NCBI GenBank assembly: GCA_025642075.2
Contig: JAODUO010000527.1
Location: forward strand, 307,001 to 371,000
Source of the DNA: Ridgeia piscesae
Taxonomy: Eukaryota; Annelida; Polychaeta; Sabellida; Siboglinidae
DNA length: 64,000 nt
Direction: 5' to 3'
Made by a program: the position numbers and the translations under genes. This document shows, piece by piece, positions 12,494 to 24,144 of the stretch. Every line of letters begins with the position of its first letter. The stretch's first letter is position 1. The notes beneath the pieces are model-generated. The model saw nothing but the letters and a program-made list of their open reading frames with translations, was not told the origin of the DNA and did not search any database.

Positions 12494-15375
12494 CCAGCAC
12501 CACTGAACTCTTGTCTTATTTATTCTCTCCCAGTTTATTTCCCTCCAGCACCACTCTCCTCTTGTCTTATTTATTCTCTCCCAGTTTATTTCCCTCCAGC
12601 ACCACTGTCCTCTTGTCTTATTTATTCTCTCCCAGTTTCTTTCCCTCCAGCACCACTGTCCTCTTGTCTTATTTATTCCCTCCCAGTTTCTTTCCCTCCA
12701 GCACCACTGTCCTCTTGTCTTATTTATTCTCTCCCAGTTTCTTTCCCTCCAGCACCACTGTCCTCTTGTCTTATTTATTCTCTCCCAGTTTCTTTCCCTC
12801 CAGCACCACTGTCCTCTTGTCTTATTTATTCTCTCCCAGTTTCTTTCCCTCCAGCACCACTGTCCTCTTGTCTTATTTATTCTCTCCCAGTTTCTTTCCC
12901 TCCAGCACCACTGTCCTCTTGTCTTATTTATTCTCTCCCAGTTTCTTTCCCTCCAGCACCACTGTCCTCTTGTCTTATTTATTCTCTCCCAGTTTCTTTC
13001 CCTCCAGCACCACTGTCCTCTTGTCTTATTTATTCCCTCCCAGTTTCTTTCCCTCCAGCACCACTGTCCTCTTGTCTTATTTATTCTCTCCCAGTTTCTT
13101 TCCCTCCAGCACCACTGTCCTCTTGTCTTATTTATTCTCTCCCAGTTTCCTTTCGCCCAGCACCACTGTCCTCTTGTCTTATTTATTCTCTCCCAGTTTC
13201 TTTCCCTCCAGCACCACTCTCCTCTTGTCTTATTTATTCTCTCCCAGTTTCTTTCCCTCCAGCACCACTGTCCTCTTGTCTTATTTATTCTCTCCCAGTT
13301 TCTTTCCCTCCAGCACCACTGTCCTCTTGTCTTATTTATTCTCTCCCAGTTTCTTTCCCTCCAGCACCACTGTCCTCTTGTCTTATTTATTCTCTCCCAG
13401 TTTCTTTTCCCCCAGCACCACTGTCCTCTTGTCTTATTTATTCTCTCCCAGTTTCCTTTCCCCCAGCACCACTCTCCTCTTGTCTTATTTATTCTCTCCC
13501 AGGTTCTTTCACTCCAGCACCACTCTCCTCTTGTCTTATTTATTCTCTCCCAGTTTCTTTCCCTCCAGCACCACTCTCCTCTTGTCTTATTTATTCTCTC
13601 CCAGGTTCTTTTCCCCCAGCACCACTGTCCTCTTGTCTTATTTATTCTCTCCCAGTTTCCTTTCCCCCAGCACCACTCTCCTCTTGTCTTATTTATTCTC
13701 TCCCAGGTTCTTTCCCTCCAGCACCACTCTCCTCTTGTCTTATTTATTCTCTCCCAGTTTCTTTCCCTCCAGCACCACTCTCCTCTTGTCTTATTTATTC
13801 TCCCCCAGTTTCTTTCCCTCCAACACCACTGTCCTCTTGTCTTATTTATTCCCTCCCAGTTTCTTTTCCCCCAGCACCACTCTCCTCTTGTCTTATTTAT
13901 TCTCTCCCAGTTTCGTTCCCTCCAGCACCACTGTCCTCTTGTCTTATTTATTCTCTCCCAGTTTCTTTTCCCCAGCACCACTCTCCTCTTGTCTTATTTA
14001 TTCTCTCCCAGTTTCTTTTCCCCCAGCACCACTCTCCTCTTGTCTTATTTATTATCTCCCAGTTTCTTTCCCCCCAGCACCACTCTCCTCTTGTCTTATT
14101 TATTATCTCCCAGTTTCTATTCCCCCAGCACCATTCTCCTCTTGTCTTATTTATTCTCTCCCAGTTTCTTTCCCCCCAGCACCACTCTCCTCTTGTCTTA
14201 TTTATTCTCTCCCAGTTTCTTTTCCCCCAGCACCACTCTCCTCTTGTCTTATTTATTCTCTCCCAGTTTCTTTTCCCCCAGCACCATTCTCCTCTTGTCT
14301 TATTTATTATCTCCCAGTTTCTTTCCCCCAGCACCACTCTCCTCTTGTCTTATTTATTATCTCCCAGTTTCTTTCCCCCAGCACCACTCTCCTCTTGTCT
14401 TATTTATTCTCTCCCAGTTTCTTTCCTCCAGCACCACTGTCCTCTTGTCTTATTTATTCTCTCCCAGTTTATTTCCTTCCAGCACCACTCTATTTTTGTC
14501 TTATTTATTCTCTCCCAGTTTATTTCCCTCCAGCACCACTCTCCTTTTTGTCTTATTTATTCTCTCCCAGTTTATTTCCCTCCAGCACCACTGTCCTCTT
14601 GTCTTATTTATTCTCTCCCAGTTTTTTCCCCCCAGCACCACTGTCCTCTTGTCTTATTTATTCTCTCCCAGTTTCCTTTCCCCCAGCGCCACTGTCCTCT
14701 TGTCTTATTTATTCTCTCCCAGTTTCCTTTCCCCCAGCACCACTGTCCTCTTGTCTTATTTATTCTCTCCCAGTTCCTTTCCCTCCAGCACCACTGTCCT
14801 CTTGTCTTATTTATTCTCTCCCAGTTTCCTTTCCCCCAGCACCACTGTCGTCTTGTCTTATTTATTCTCTCCCAGTTTCTTTCCCTCCAGCACTACTGTC
14901 CTCTTGTCTTATTTATTCTCTCCCAGTTTCTTTTCCCCAGCACCACTGTCCTCTTGTCTTATTTATTCTCCCCCAGTTTCCTTTCCCCCAGCACCACTGT
15001 CCTCTTGTCTTATTTATTCTCTCCCAGTTTCCTTTCCCCCAGCACCACTGTCCTCTTGTCTTATTTATTCTCTCCCAGTTTTTTTCCCTCCAGCACCACT
15101 GTCCTCTTGTCTTATTTATTCTCTCCCAGTTTCCGTTCCGTCCAGCACCACTGTCCTCTTGTCTTATTTATTCTCTCCCAGTTTCTTTCCCTCTAGCACC
15201 ACTCTCCTCTTGTCTTATTTATTCTCCCCCAGTTTCTTTCCTTCCAGCACCACTGCCCTCTTTTCTTATTTATTCTCCCCCAGTTTCCTTTCCCCCAGCA
15301 CCACTGTCCTCTTGTCTTATTTATTCTCCCCCAGTTTCTTTTCCCCCAGCACCACTGTCCTCTTGTCCTATTTAT
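12494..15375 (+). repeat. 51-bp minisatellite, about 56 units
   Basis: The unit is CCAGCACCACTGTCCTCTTG, then TCTTATTTATTCTCTCCCAG, then TTTCTTTCCCT, repeated head to tail. Because 51 is a multiple of three, several frames stay open on both strands (plus: PPAPLSSCLIYSLPVSF; minus: RERNWERINKTRGQWCW). Units with CTGTCC dominate the left and right parts and CTCTCC the middle; from about 13960 many units are 50 bp and shift the frame. No start, splice or domain evidence supports a protein. Confidence 0.95.
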
Positions 15376-18300
15376 ATACCCAACTTGCCAGCCTGACACT
15401 CAATGGATACCTCTCATTCATTACTGCATTTATCACTTATTCCTATCTGCAGGTGTATAATAGTAACACAACAACCATCTTGTGTGTAATTTCACTTCCC
15501 ATCAGCTCCTTGTAACCCATTTCAAGAGATATTCCCCAAGGTTCCACCCCGCCTTGTGAAGACAAGACAGTCTGCCTATATATGGGACATGAAAAACAGT
15601 ATGTCTGCGATAATGATGGCGGGAGAGATAAACTACTTACTGTTAACAAACTGGTGATCGGGAAGTATTATCGCGGAGGCTGTTTACCAGTGCATCCTTG
15701 CACTCTTTATCAGTGTTGACAGTGTCTTTCACTGGCACAGTTACACACTGACGCAAGACAAGAGATACCTTACATGGTATAAAGTCCAACGGCAGAGCAC
15801 ACTGGCTTTTTTCAGCCTATCCCTTGCAAGATGTCAGACTCGTTAATCTCCAAGCATGGAAGAGGAAAAGTACACTGTTACTAAACATCTGCCACCAGCT
15901 TCACAATGAACCAATGTCATGCAATTACCCGATATGTCAGTGCATTAAAACTGTCCTTGCACAATGACGCCTGCACTCACAACTACAATAAAACCAGTTC
16001 GGAATAATATTGTCATTAATCAGACGGTTTGCATTCATACCACGCGCAAAGGCCAGGTCATCACGCCTTTGTTTCTCCGAACTAATTTCACTTGCGAATT
16101 ACCCTGTTATTATCCTGACTCAGACGAGATAAATTCATGCACAGTTGCATAAGGACATGCAAACACTGATTTGATCTGTTTTCCGCCGTTTAATGGGCAC
16201 TTTGTCCTGTCAGTGAAAGATTAATATTCCATGATTAATTGCCCAGGTGGACACCGTGTATAAATCAAGGTGTCAGTGACAATATCCATAACAAACTAAT
16301 ATCATGTGTCAAAAGAAACAATTACCCAGCTCCAATTATACATGTCCAAGACCGATGTTAAAAGTGTTAAGGAAGTTTATCTGTGCCTTGTTTTTATATA
16401 TTATATTATTTTCTTAAGACTAGAATACAAAATGTTAAAGGTACAGTACTCATTAATTTGCATTTGGTGACATGGAAACAAAGTCTGCAATTTTTATGTG
16501 TGAAATGTAAAAAAAATATTTAGATCACGTACAACTCTGTTAGCAATACAACAGATGCTGCAAGGTTCTTTGTTGTTCAGTGTTGTTCAAGTCAAACAAT
16601 TGAAAGTGCATGTTAAGTGTTAATATATATCACGTAGGCAGATTTCATGTAACGAACATCCCATGTGAAATAAAAGCAGGAAGAGATTGACGGATGGAGG
16701 GAGAAGATGACCGACTGATAGGGAAAACGGGAAAGGGAGAAAACCCAAGGAATCACAGCAGTCCACAAACCACAAGCCGCTCCACTTCACAGAGAACATC
16801 ACAAGATTAAGGGGAAAGGTACATGTATGCATTTACACCATAGGAAAACCTGATTGCAACATCTTGCCAACATTCCCACTGTACGTAAGGTAACACCATG
16901 AGGCAATGCTGGTTTTCTGTACATAATTCAAGTAAACATCTTCCTTCTTAGAAATTGCCAAAATGATATCCAAAGAAATAATAAGAAGATTATGTTGCAA
17001 TCCAAAACTGCCGAAATCTCCAGATGTCAGTTGTTATGAGAAATGAAGCTGGTTGGTTATTTAGAATTCATCAGTTTATGATCCTATTTGCTCATTCTGT
17101 TCTCGCCAGTGCTTACATTTACGAAGTTGACCGAACTGCACTGACTGGACATGGAAAACCAAACGAAACCAGAATAATCAAACAGAGCAAACAACTGAAC
17201 TCCATACAACATAAGATCACGTTCTTTCCTGAGAAATTCTGAGTCAGACTGGTCGGCTAGTAGCCACTCAACGACATTTGGGTGTGGCTAGAATACAGTA
17301 TCAAACATGCAAATATTACAAAGTGTCTCATACACAGGATACAAATTAATTGAAACAGTTCCATTGGTGTTGTTAACAGATTAGCTTCCAGCCCCCCCCC
17401 CCCAGCGTGGAACTTGAAATATAAACTAATGACCACACATACCATAAATAGCATAAATGCCTTCTAACAATCGATACGGTAGGTATGCCTGTCAGTGATC
17501 TACAATCTTAGCGAATGAATGGAAAGCTATTTTGGTTACTCACACATATGTATATATATACAAAGATGTTCCTTATAAATGGCTGGCACGTCCCCAAACT
17601 CAACCAAAGATTGACATTTCTAGAAATCTCTAAATGCCTCAGTGATGTTTCTTTGCAATTTGCATATGTACAAGGAATGTATAAAAACAATATACGTTTC
17701 ACTGACTAATGACGCAAATATTGGTGGCTTATCAAATCATAATGTAATCTCCATCGTGAAACGCTTGAGTTTGACACATTTAATTGTCCCAAACAACATA
17801 CCTTGGTATTTAGTGCCATCAGAAAACCAGTTTGTCTAGTGAAGTTTGATTATTACATTGACGGATCAGTCTGATTTCGTTTAAAATTATCACTACACTC
17901 TAACTGGTTACATTACATGTGTAGAAAGTAACTAACTAAGTAAGTAATATCCAACAACATAAAACAATTGTACTTCCTGTTATTAAAAAAAATATCATGA
18001 GTACCATAACAAAAAGTACCCTGCGGTGAACTGACACAGACTGAATGAATGACACCAGTCATCTAACCAGGCAGTGTCACCAATGTCAGCAACAGGAAGT
18101 AGGGCTGTGCTTCAAGGACAACTGTCAAAAAGTCCAAACTACCTCAGCAGGAGTTGTCCAGCAGCTTACAACCAGCTGGCAGTGTTCTTATGCAGGAGTC
18201 AATTCTGTTCAGGGCCAAAGCTCTTACTGCCAGAAAACCTGCTGATCAAGTGTACAAGTTCAATTTTAAGTTAAAGTTGTAAACATTACATTTTTCAACA

Positions 18301-19180
18301 TTTGCATTTACTAGAGTTGAAATATCATATATTTCATTACCTCAGGATATTTAATAGATTACTAGTAGATTATTCTAGTCATTTATTAATACATATGTTA
18401 CTGACATTTTATATTATTTATCTATTTAAAAAAAACAGAGCCGGTCTCCTTAAAGTTTTGATGTGTGAATGCATAACTAATGCATTTTAGGATTATCCTT
18501 GTTAGTGGAGATAGTTTAGATATAAAAGAATTAACTTATGCAATTATTATAAACTTTATTTTATATTTTGACTGGTTTTGAGCACATTTATTGCAGACAT
18601 GTGATTATATTTATGTGCATAAGGCGCCGCGTACGGGACCCCTGCAGAGAAGTGCTTATAGTTTAAAAGTTTTGCTATATATTGATTGATTGTACTATAT
18701 GCTTGTTTGATATGTACTAATTTTAATAACTATATATACACATTAATAAAACAAATATTTGACGGATCTCCTAGCCATACGTTGTACATTTGTTAAATGT
18801 GGCGCTGTCAATTTGTGTATCTCCATATATATATTTACATTGTCATTGTTATCATTGTATTGGGTTTTGGATATACCAGGTCGGCGTTAAATATATACTA
18901 CTGCAAATAAGTATAATTAATAACTAACTTCCGATTACACACCGGTCTCCCATACGCGGCATCTAAGCATATAGGTTTTAAGGAGACCGATTTTTGTGTG
19001 TATATATGATATTTATTACAATATCATAACAATATTGTAGTATGTGGTGTGTATTTGTATTGCAGATAATATTCCAATTAGACATACCCGGTAATTGGAA
19101 AATCAGTTACATAAAAATATACGGCCGGTCTCCTGTAGGCGGTCGTATATGCACTGGTCTCCCTATGCAGCATTTAGCCT
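15376..19180. other. non-coding DNA
   Basis: No gene. It contains the regulatory candidate at 15960-16340, a poly-C run at 17392-17403 and, from 18440 to 19165, a cluster of GGTCTCC words (see findings). Confidence 0.6.
15960..16340. promoter_or_regulatory. candidate conserved regulatory block
   Basis: Non-repetitive DNA dense in transcription-factor-like words: GTCATTAATCA, AAAGGCCAGGTCA (nuclear-receptor half site), CCTTTGTTTCTCC (Sox-like), GATTAATATTCCATGATTAA (paired homeodomain cores) and CAGGTGGACA (E-box). Complexity is higher than in its AT-rich neighbours. Only cross-species comparison can show whether it is conserved. Confidence 0.25.
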
Positions 19181-19284
<104 letters not shown>

Positions 19285-19634
19285 CTATATTTGAAATTTG
19301 TCTAAGTTCCATTCCATTTAGCAAAATCTAAGCAATATTTATTTTTATTATTTTCTTTTAGCACTTTGCCTAATAAGCACTCCTGAACATATTTTCTCTG
19401 CACATCAGCGTATAAATAATTGTTGCTATTATGAAATGATGACTGACACTGGTGTGTCTGTTCCTGTGGGGAAGTTTTCTACGACAAACCTTACACAGTA
19501 ACTCTATCTAGACAGATGTGCAAGTCTCAGCGCCCCATTCCTTGTACTGTTGGGGAAGTTTAGAATCCATGTTAAATGCAAAATCTTTTGGAATTTTAGA
19601 ACTTATAAAGCACTCATATAGAAACAAAAATAAC

Positions 19635-19635
<1 letters not shown>

Positions 19636-19681
<46 letters not shown>

Positions 19682-19707
19682 ATATATATTTATATATGTA
19701 TATATAT

Positions 19708-19741
<34 letters not shown>

Positions 19742-19754
19742 GTTTATATATATA

Positions 19755-19806
<52 letters not shown>
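19636..19806 (+). repeat. (TA)n microsatellite, interrupted
   Basis: TA runs broken by short TTTATATATGT and TTGTA interruptions. Confidence 0.95.
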
Positions 19807-19812
<6 letters not shown>

Positions 19813-20441
19813 AGTCCAGCCATAAACTGCCCCTACAACACAGGGAGTGGCACATCAGTCTAGCCCACATGGCTGTTTGCATCAGTTTGGATTCACACAT
19901 TTCATCAAGAAGTTGCACCTCTGCTGTACTTAGCAATTCATTTTGGCATCACCCATCACCTCAACATTAGCAGTTATTTGTGGAATATGGACCCATGGTC
20001 CTTTTATTATAGGTTTGCGGTCTAAATTATACAAAGGGATCAACATTCTACAACAGAACCAGAACCCTGAGATCAGTCTATGGGGGGCAATATTCCGTCA
20101 GACACCAGTCACTAGTAATGTCTTCCTCGGTACAGACATCTGACATATTAGTACAACTCCAACATCTGCGTGTAACCACAGTCATGTCTGACATGTGAGT
20201 ACAGCCACTTCCGTGGATCATTTTTGTCTGCAGCCTCCGTTTAGAATCTGTTCAGACGTCTCTCGGTGGAGCCAGCTGTGAGGTGAAACTGTGGCCGTCG
20301 TGGCACATGTGGTGAAGAGCAAGCATGACAGTTTGTTTGAGGTTGCCAAAGGGTCCATTCATTCATAAGCTGTTACTGGAATATGCCTATAGACAGGCTG
20401 CCATAACATCGCTCCATGTACACAATGCTCTAGTTAGATAA

Positions 20442-20442
<1 letters not shown>

Positions 20443-20503
<61 letters not shown>

Positions 20504-20588
20504 CTACATTGTAACTCTTTTTTATTGTTATTAATTAATTTATATTTATTAATTTATATATATATATATATATATGCTCTAGGAAGGA

Positions 20589-20636
<48 letters not shown>

Positions 20637-20740
20637 TAAAATATAACAGTTATTTATAATAAAAATAAATATAAATTAATTATAACAATAAAAAGTTATA
20701 ATATATAATATAAATATATATATAATATATATATATATAT
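20443..20740 (+). repeat. cluster of (TA)n tracts with an inverted repeat around them
   Basis: TA runs at 20443-20501, 20550-20575, 20592-20632 and 20700-20740. TTTTTATTGTTATTAATTAA (20520) and AATTATAACAATAAAAAG (20677) are opposed, so the block can fold back on itself; a third copy of the motif follows at about 20751. Confidence 0.85.
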
Positions 20741-20847
20741 TACTAACTCTTTTTATTGTTATTAATTAATTTATATTTATTTTTATTATAAAACATACCA
20801 TGTTATACATTTTTAGATCTTTTTTGTATGATTCTATGCATGTTTTA

Positions 20848-20940
20848 TTGTAATGCGTGTACGCGCCTATGAACGGGTTGGTCCCGGAGATACGGCGCTT
20901 TAGAAATGCTTGTAATAATAATATAAAAAATAATAATAAT
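20848..20940 (+). mobile_element. SINE-like 3' tail
   Basis: A G+C-rich stretch (GTACGCGCC, GGTCCCGGAG, GGCGCTTTAGAAATGCTTG) ends in an (ATT/AAT)n tail. This is the form of tRNA-SINE 3' ends in invertebrates. A related but more decayed stretch lies at about 18600-18665. The head of the element is not recognisable. Confidence 0.35.
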
Positions 20941-20942
20941 GT

Positions 20943-21215
20943 TGCCAGTCACACATTACTTGGTGGACACGTGAATGTTAACTCACATACATACAAGCCT
21001 GTTGAGATGTTTTATGACCTGAAATAAACTACAAACACATGTGATGCCAATTTACAAGGCATAACTGACAATGTCTATGATTTTTTAAGACTTTTTATTG
21101 CTCCATTCTTTTACCCACTCACCACCACCCGTCCGGTGATATTTCTACCGGTCCACAATAGGTTTTACCTGTCCAAATGACGCGTGAACGAGTCTGCATA
21201 AAGCAATGATGCACA
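20943..21215 (+). mobile_element. small DNA-transposon family, copy B
   Basis: The same block order as copy A: GCCAGTCACACA head, CACGTGAATGTTAAC, CTGAAATAAACTACAAACAC, CACCCGTCCGGTGATATTT, TTTTACCTGTCCAAATGAC and the end block TCTGCATAAAGC. Non-coding. It sits directly downstream of a SINE-like tail. Confidence 0.6.
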
Positions 21216-21699
21216 CTGCTTAGCCCAGCACCTGATATGCCTGAATGGTTTTTCAGTTCCCCTGATAAGGATACCAGACTTCCAAAAGACACAGGAAATG
21301 CAGAGATTATAAAAACGACATTGGATTTTTTATTTTTTTTATCGGAAATGACTTTATAAAATATAAATGTTATTAATGTTTTGTAATCACTGCAGTTGAA
21401 ACTCAAACGATGGTTCTCTTGGCATAATGTTCAGTTTTGGACCATCAACCTGCCATGAGTTGTGCTAACCACCAATAAACTAAGAGCGGAACATATCGCC
21501 TATTATGGTATCTATAGCAAGGACAGCCTAGCCATCAGTGAAGTCATTTATTCTGGTGGCCAAGATGATAAATCCATCATACCAGCATAACTGATTTGTC
21601 GACCTTTAACAAGATTGCCATCAAGAGAACTGACTCTAGATGGTTGGTGGACAAGGAAGCTCTTTGGTTTATTGAGAGTCCAACCAATTTATCTATATA

Positions 21700-21700
21700 C

Positions 21701-21748
<48 letters not shown>
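21700..21748 (+). repeat. (TA)n microsatellite
   Basis: Uninterrupted TA dinucleotides. Confidence 0.97.
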
Positions 21749-21750
<2 letters not shown>

Positions 21751-22380
21751 ACTCCATCTTAGGTATATTCAAATGTTTTATTTTAAAACATATTAACACT
21801 TCTAACACACCCACAATGAGCAGATAATCTGTTCCATTTGTTTATTGTCCTTTCTGAAAATGAGAACTGTCTAATATAATAATTATAATCTACTCTGATC
21901 ATTTGCTAATGTAATTCTATGTTCTACAGTCCTTCTATTTCCTTTAACCATAAAAAGTATGTCTATCAATATTTTCATTACCAATAAATATTTTAAATAC
22001 TTCTATCTGATTGCCTCTTGGTTTCCTGGTCTCTAGTGTTGTGAAACCCTATACTTTTAGATGCATTTCATAACTAATATCCCTCAGTCTTGGTGTAATT
22101 TTGGTTGCTTTCCTTTGTACTCTTTCTAGTATAGCTGTGTCTTTCTTGTCCTTTCAGCTGTATCACCAGTTGCCTGTGCAGTGGCACTTACTGTTGCTGG
22201 TGTTGGTGCACAAACTCTGCTGCTGCACTGTTGTTGTGTCCAAGTCATTGCAAAGATCTTGGTGATCAGAATACACACAGTTCCCAACTGAGCTAGAACA
22301 AATACTGTGGAGAGGTTCATCAGAGTGATTGGTTCAAATTGTTACTGTTCATTTTGACTATTTCACTGTAAATTTACCTG

Positions 22381-23328
22381 TCACTCAGTTGCAAGAAAAA
22401 TGCCAAGGACATAGGTTGTGTGGTACTCTGGAAAATAACAAGTAAGTTTGGATTCCCACACAGATTCATCATGGTGGTACAATTCCATGAAGGCATACAG
22501 AGATCTCTCTGCTCCATTCCCTGTCACCAATAGAGGGGCGTGTACTGGCCCCGACCCTGTTCCACACGATGTTGTCATCAATGTTTACTGATGCATTCCA
22601 GGAGAATGACCCAGACCCAGACATCAGATATCAAACAGACGGCAAGCGCTTCAATCTGGCACCTGCAGGCCAAGATCAAGACCAATGATGATAGATTTTG
22701 GGAGTTCCTCTTTGCCAATGACTGCACACTGAAAGCTGGAAGTGCAGCAGACATGCAGCACAATGTGGATCTGCTCCCCACCTCCTGTGACAACTATGGA
22801 CATCACTACAAAAGAAGACCAAGGTGTTGTACCAACCAATAACAGGGAAGCTCTACCAACTATGTCAGTGAACAACCAAAAGCTCATTGTAGTAGCCAAG
22901 TGGCAACTCCATTGGTCACATGTCATCACCAGAATGTCAAATGAGTGACTCAAAAAGTATTTCTTATATGGTGAACTACAGACTGGTGCACACTCTCACG
23001 GTGGACAAAAGAAATGCTCGAAGGACAACCTGTAAATTTCCACAAAGGATTGAATATTGCTCCTCGCTCAGGATAGACCAGATTGGCACTTTGCTTCCTC
23101 AATGCACTACACAGAGTCAGCCAAAACCAAGTGGATAAAGCACAAGACCCAGTCTACAGCGTCTCCACTGCCCCAGCCCTACCAGCAATATGGTCTTGCC
23201 CCTCTGCTCCAAAACGTTTCGGGCATGGATAGGTCTCATCAGCCTCCTCCGAACCCACACAGACGCAGCCAGGAACATGGATGATGATGAAGACAGTCAT
23301 CTTCATCTGACACACATTTCTCTCATAG
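22381..23328 (+). pseudogene. LINE (non-LTR retrotransposon) reverse transcriptase remnant
   Basis: Pieces of one reverse transcriptase and its C-terminus are spread over shifting frames: TQLQEKCQGHR, LWKITSKFGFPHRFIMVVQF, GRVLAPTLF, RYQTDGKRFNL, EFLFANDCTLKAG, then after a large deletion ITRMSNE, FLYGELQTGAHSHGGQKK, AQDRPDW, and a C-terminal CSKTFRAWIGLISLLRTHTD zinc-finger-like end with DSHLHLTHISLI. The catalytic F-A-D-D box is mutated to F-A-N-D. In-frame stops, frameshifts and a missing middle (thumb region) make it dead. It is the widespread animal LINE often annotated as an endonuclease-reverse transcriptase; I do not assign a clade. Confidence 0.9.
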
Positions 23329-23330
23329 TA

Positions 23331-24144
23331 ACATTCTGTTTGGTTTCAGCAAACATCTCCAGGTGACCACCGGTGATGGCGACATATCGGCCCTTCTGTC
23401 CAGCGCTCTCTCTGGTGTGGTATGACTGGCAATGGTCTCAGTACCTCTCCTCAGTCTCCTGGACACTGCCGTGACATGTGACGGTCAGTCTTATGCACCA
23501 TCGGAAAATGTTTGCTGAATGCAAATTAAATAGTTCAAGAAAAAAATGTAATATTAAATGCAATGATGAAATAGGGCAGCACAGGTCATCAAGCTTAGCT
23601 GGGCAGTGAACAAACTACAGATATGACCGTGTGAGTGTCTATTGACAGATGGGTCCTACATACAACACCTACATCAGTCATGCCTCCTAATGATAGGACG
23701 ATTTATAAAATTAATTATTGTTAGCATTGGCTCGCGACAAATCGTGAGCACTCTCCAAACTGAACGATATGGAATACCTATCGTGAGCATTTGTTTCATA
23801 TACAGCTAACCTAAATTGTGATTTACTCATGTCGTTATGTGTCTACCACTGGCAAATGTTGCGGCACTTATGGGCTAGCTGTCGGCGTAGTGTCACATCG
23901 GTAAACGGTACAATCCTTCCGAGTTCGAATAACATAAATCACAAAATAACAAGTTCGTCACGGAAACGCGAATGCACAGCGTCCGATGACGTCATGCGTA
24001 ATACAAAGGACATTGCAACACGTGCGATTTCAGTTTACTGTATAAGATGGAGTAGGCCTCGTTACTGCAATCAGTAAAGATCCTCCCGTTGGTAATCAGG
24101 CTCACTCAACGTCACTGCAAGTCGCAACAGCCAGAGATACGAGT
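23331..24144 (+). other. intergenic stretch between LINE remnant and TSP1 gene
   Basis: No gene is recognised. The left half is AT-rich. From about 23880 the sequence becomes CpG-rich and probably holds the promoter and 5' leader of the downstream gene. Confidence 0.5.
23987..23994 (+). promoter_or_regulatory. full CRE palindrome upstream of the TSP1 membrane-protein gene
   Basis: TGACGTCA lies 151 bases before the ATG at 24145, in CpG-richer DNA (23880-24140). It matches the CREB/ATF palindrome and could be part of the promoter. No clear TATA box is visible. Confidence 0.4.

Noticed and set aside
12317..13981. 554-codon open frame on the - strand (N-W-E-R-I-N-K-T-R-G repeats) and 500-960-codon frames on the + strand
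   Set aside because: All are consequences of a 51-bp repeat with no stop codon in several frames on both strands. There is no gene signal apart from length.
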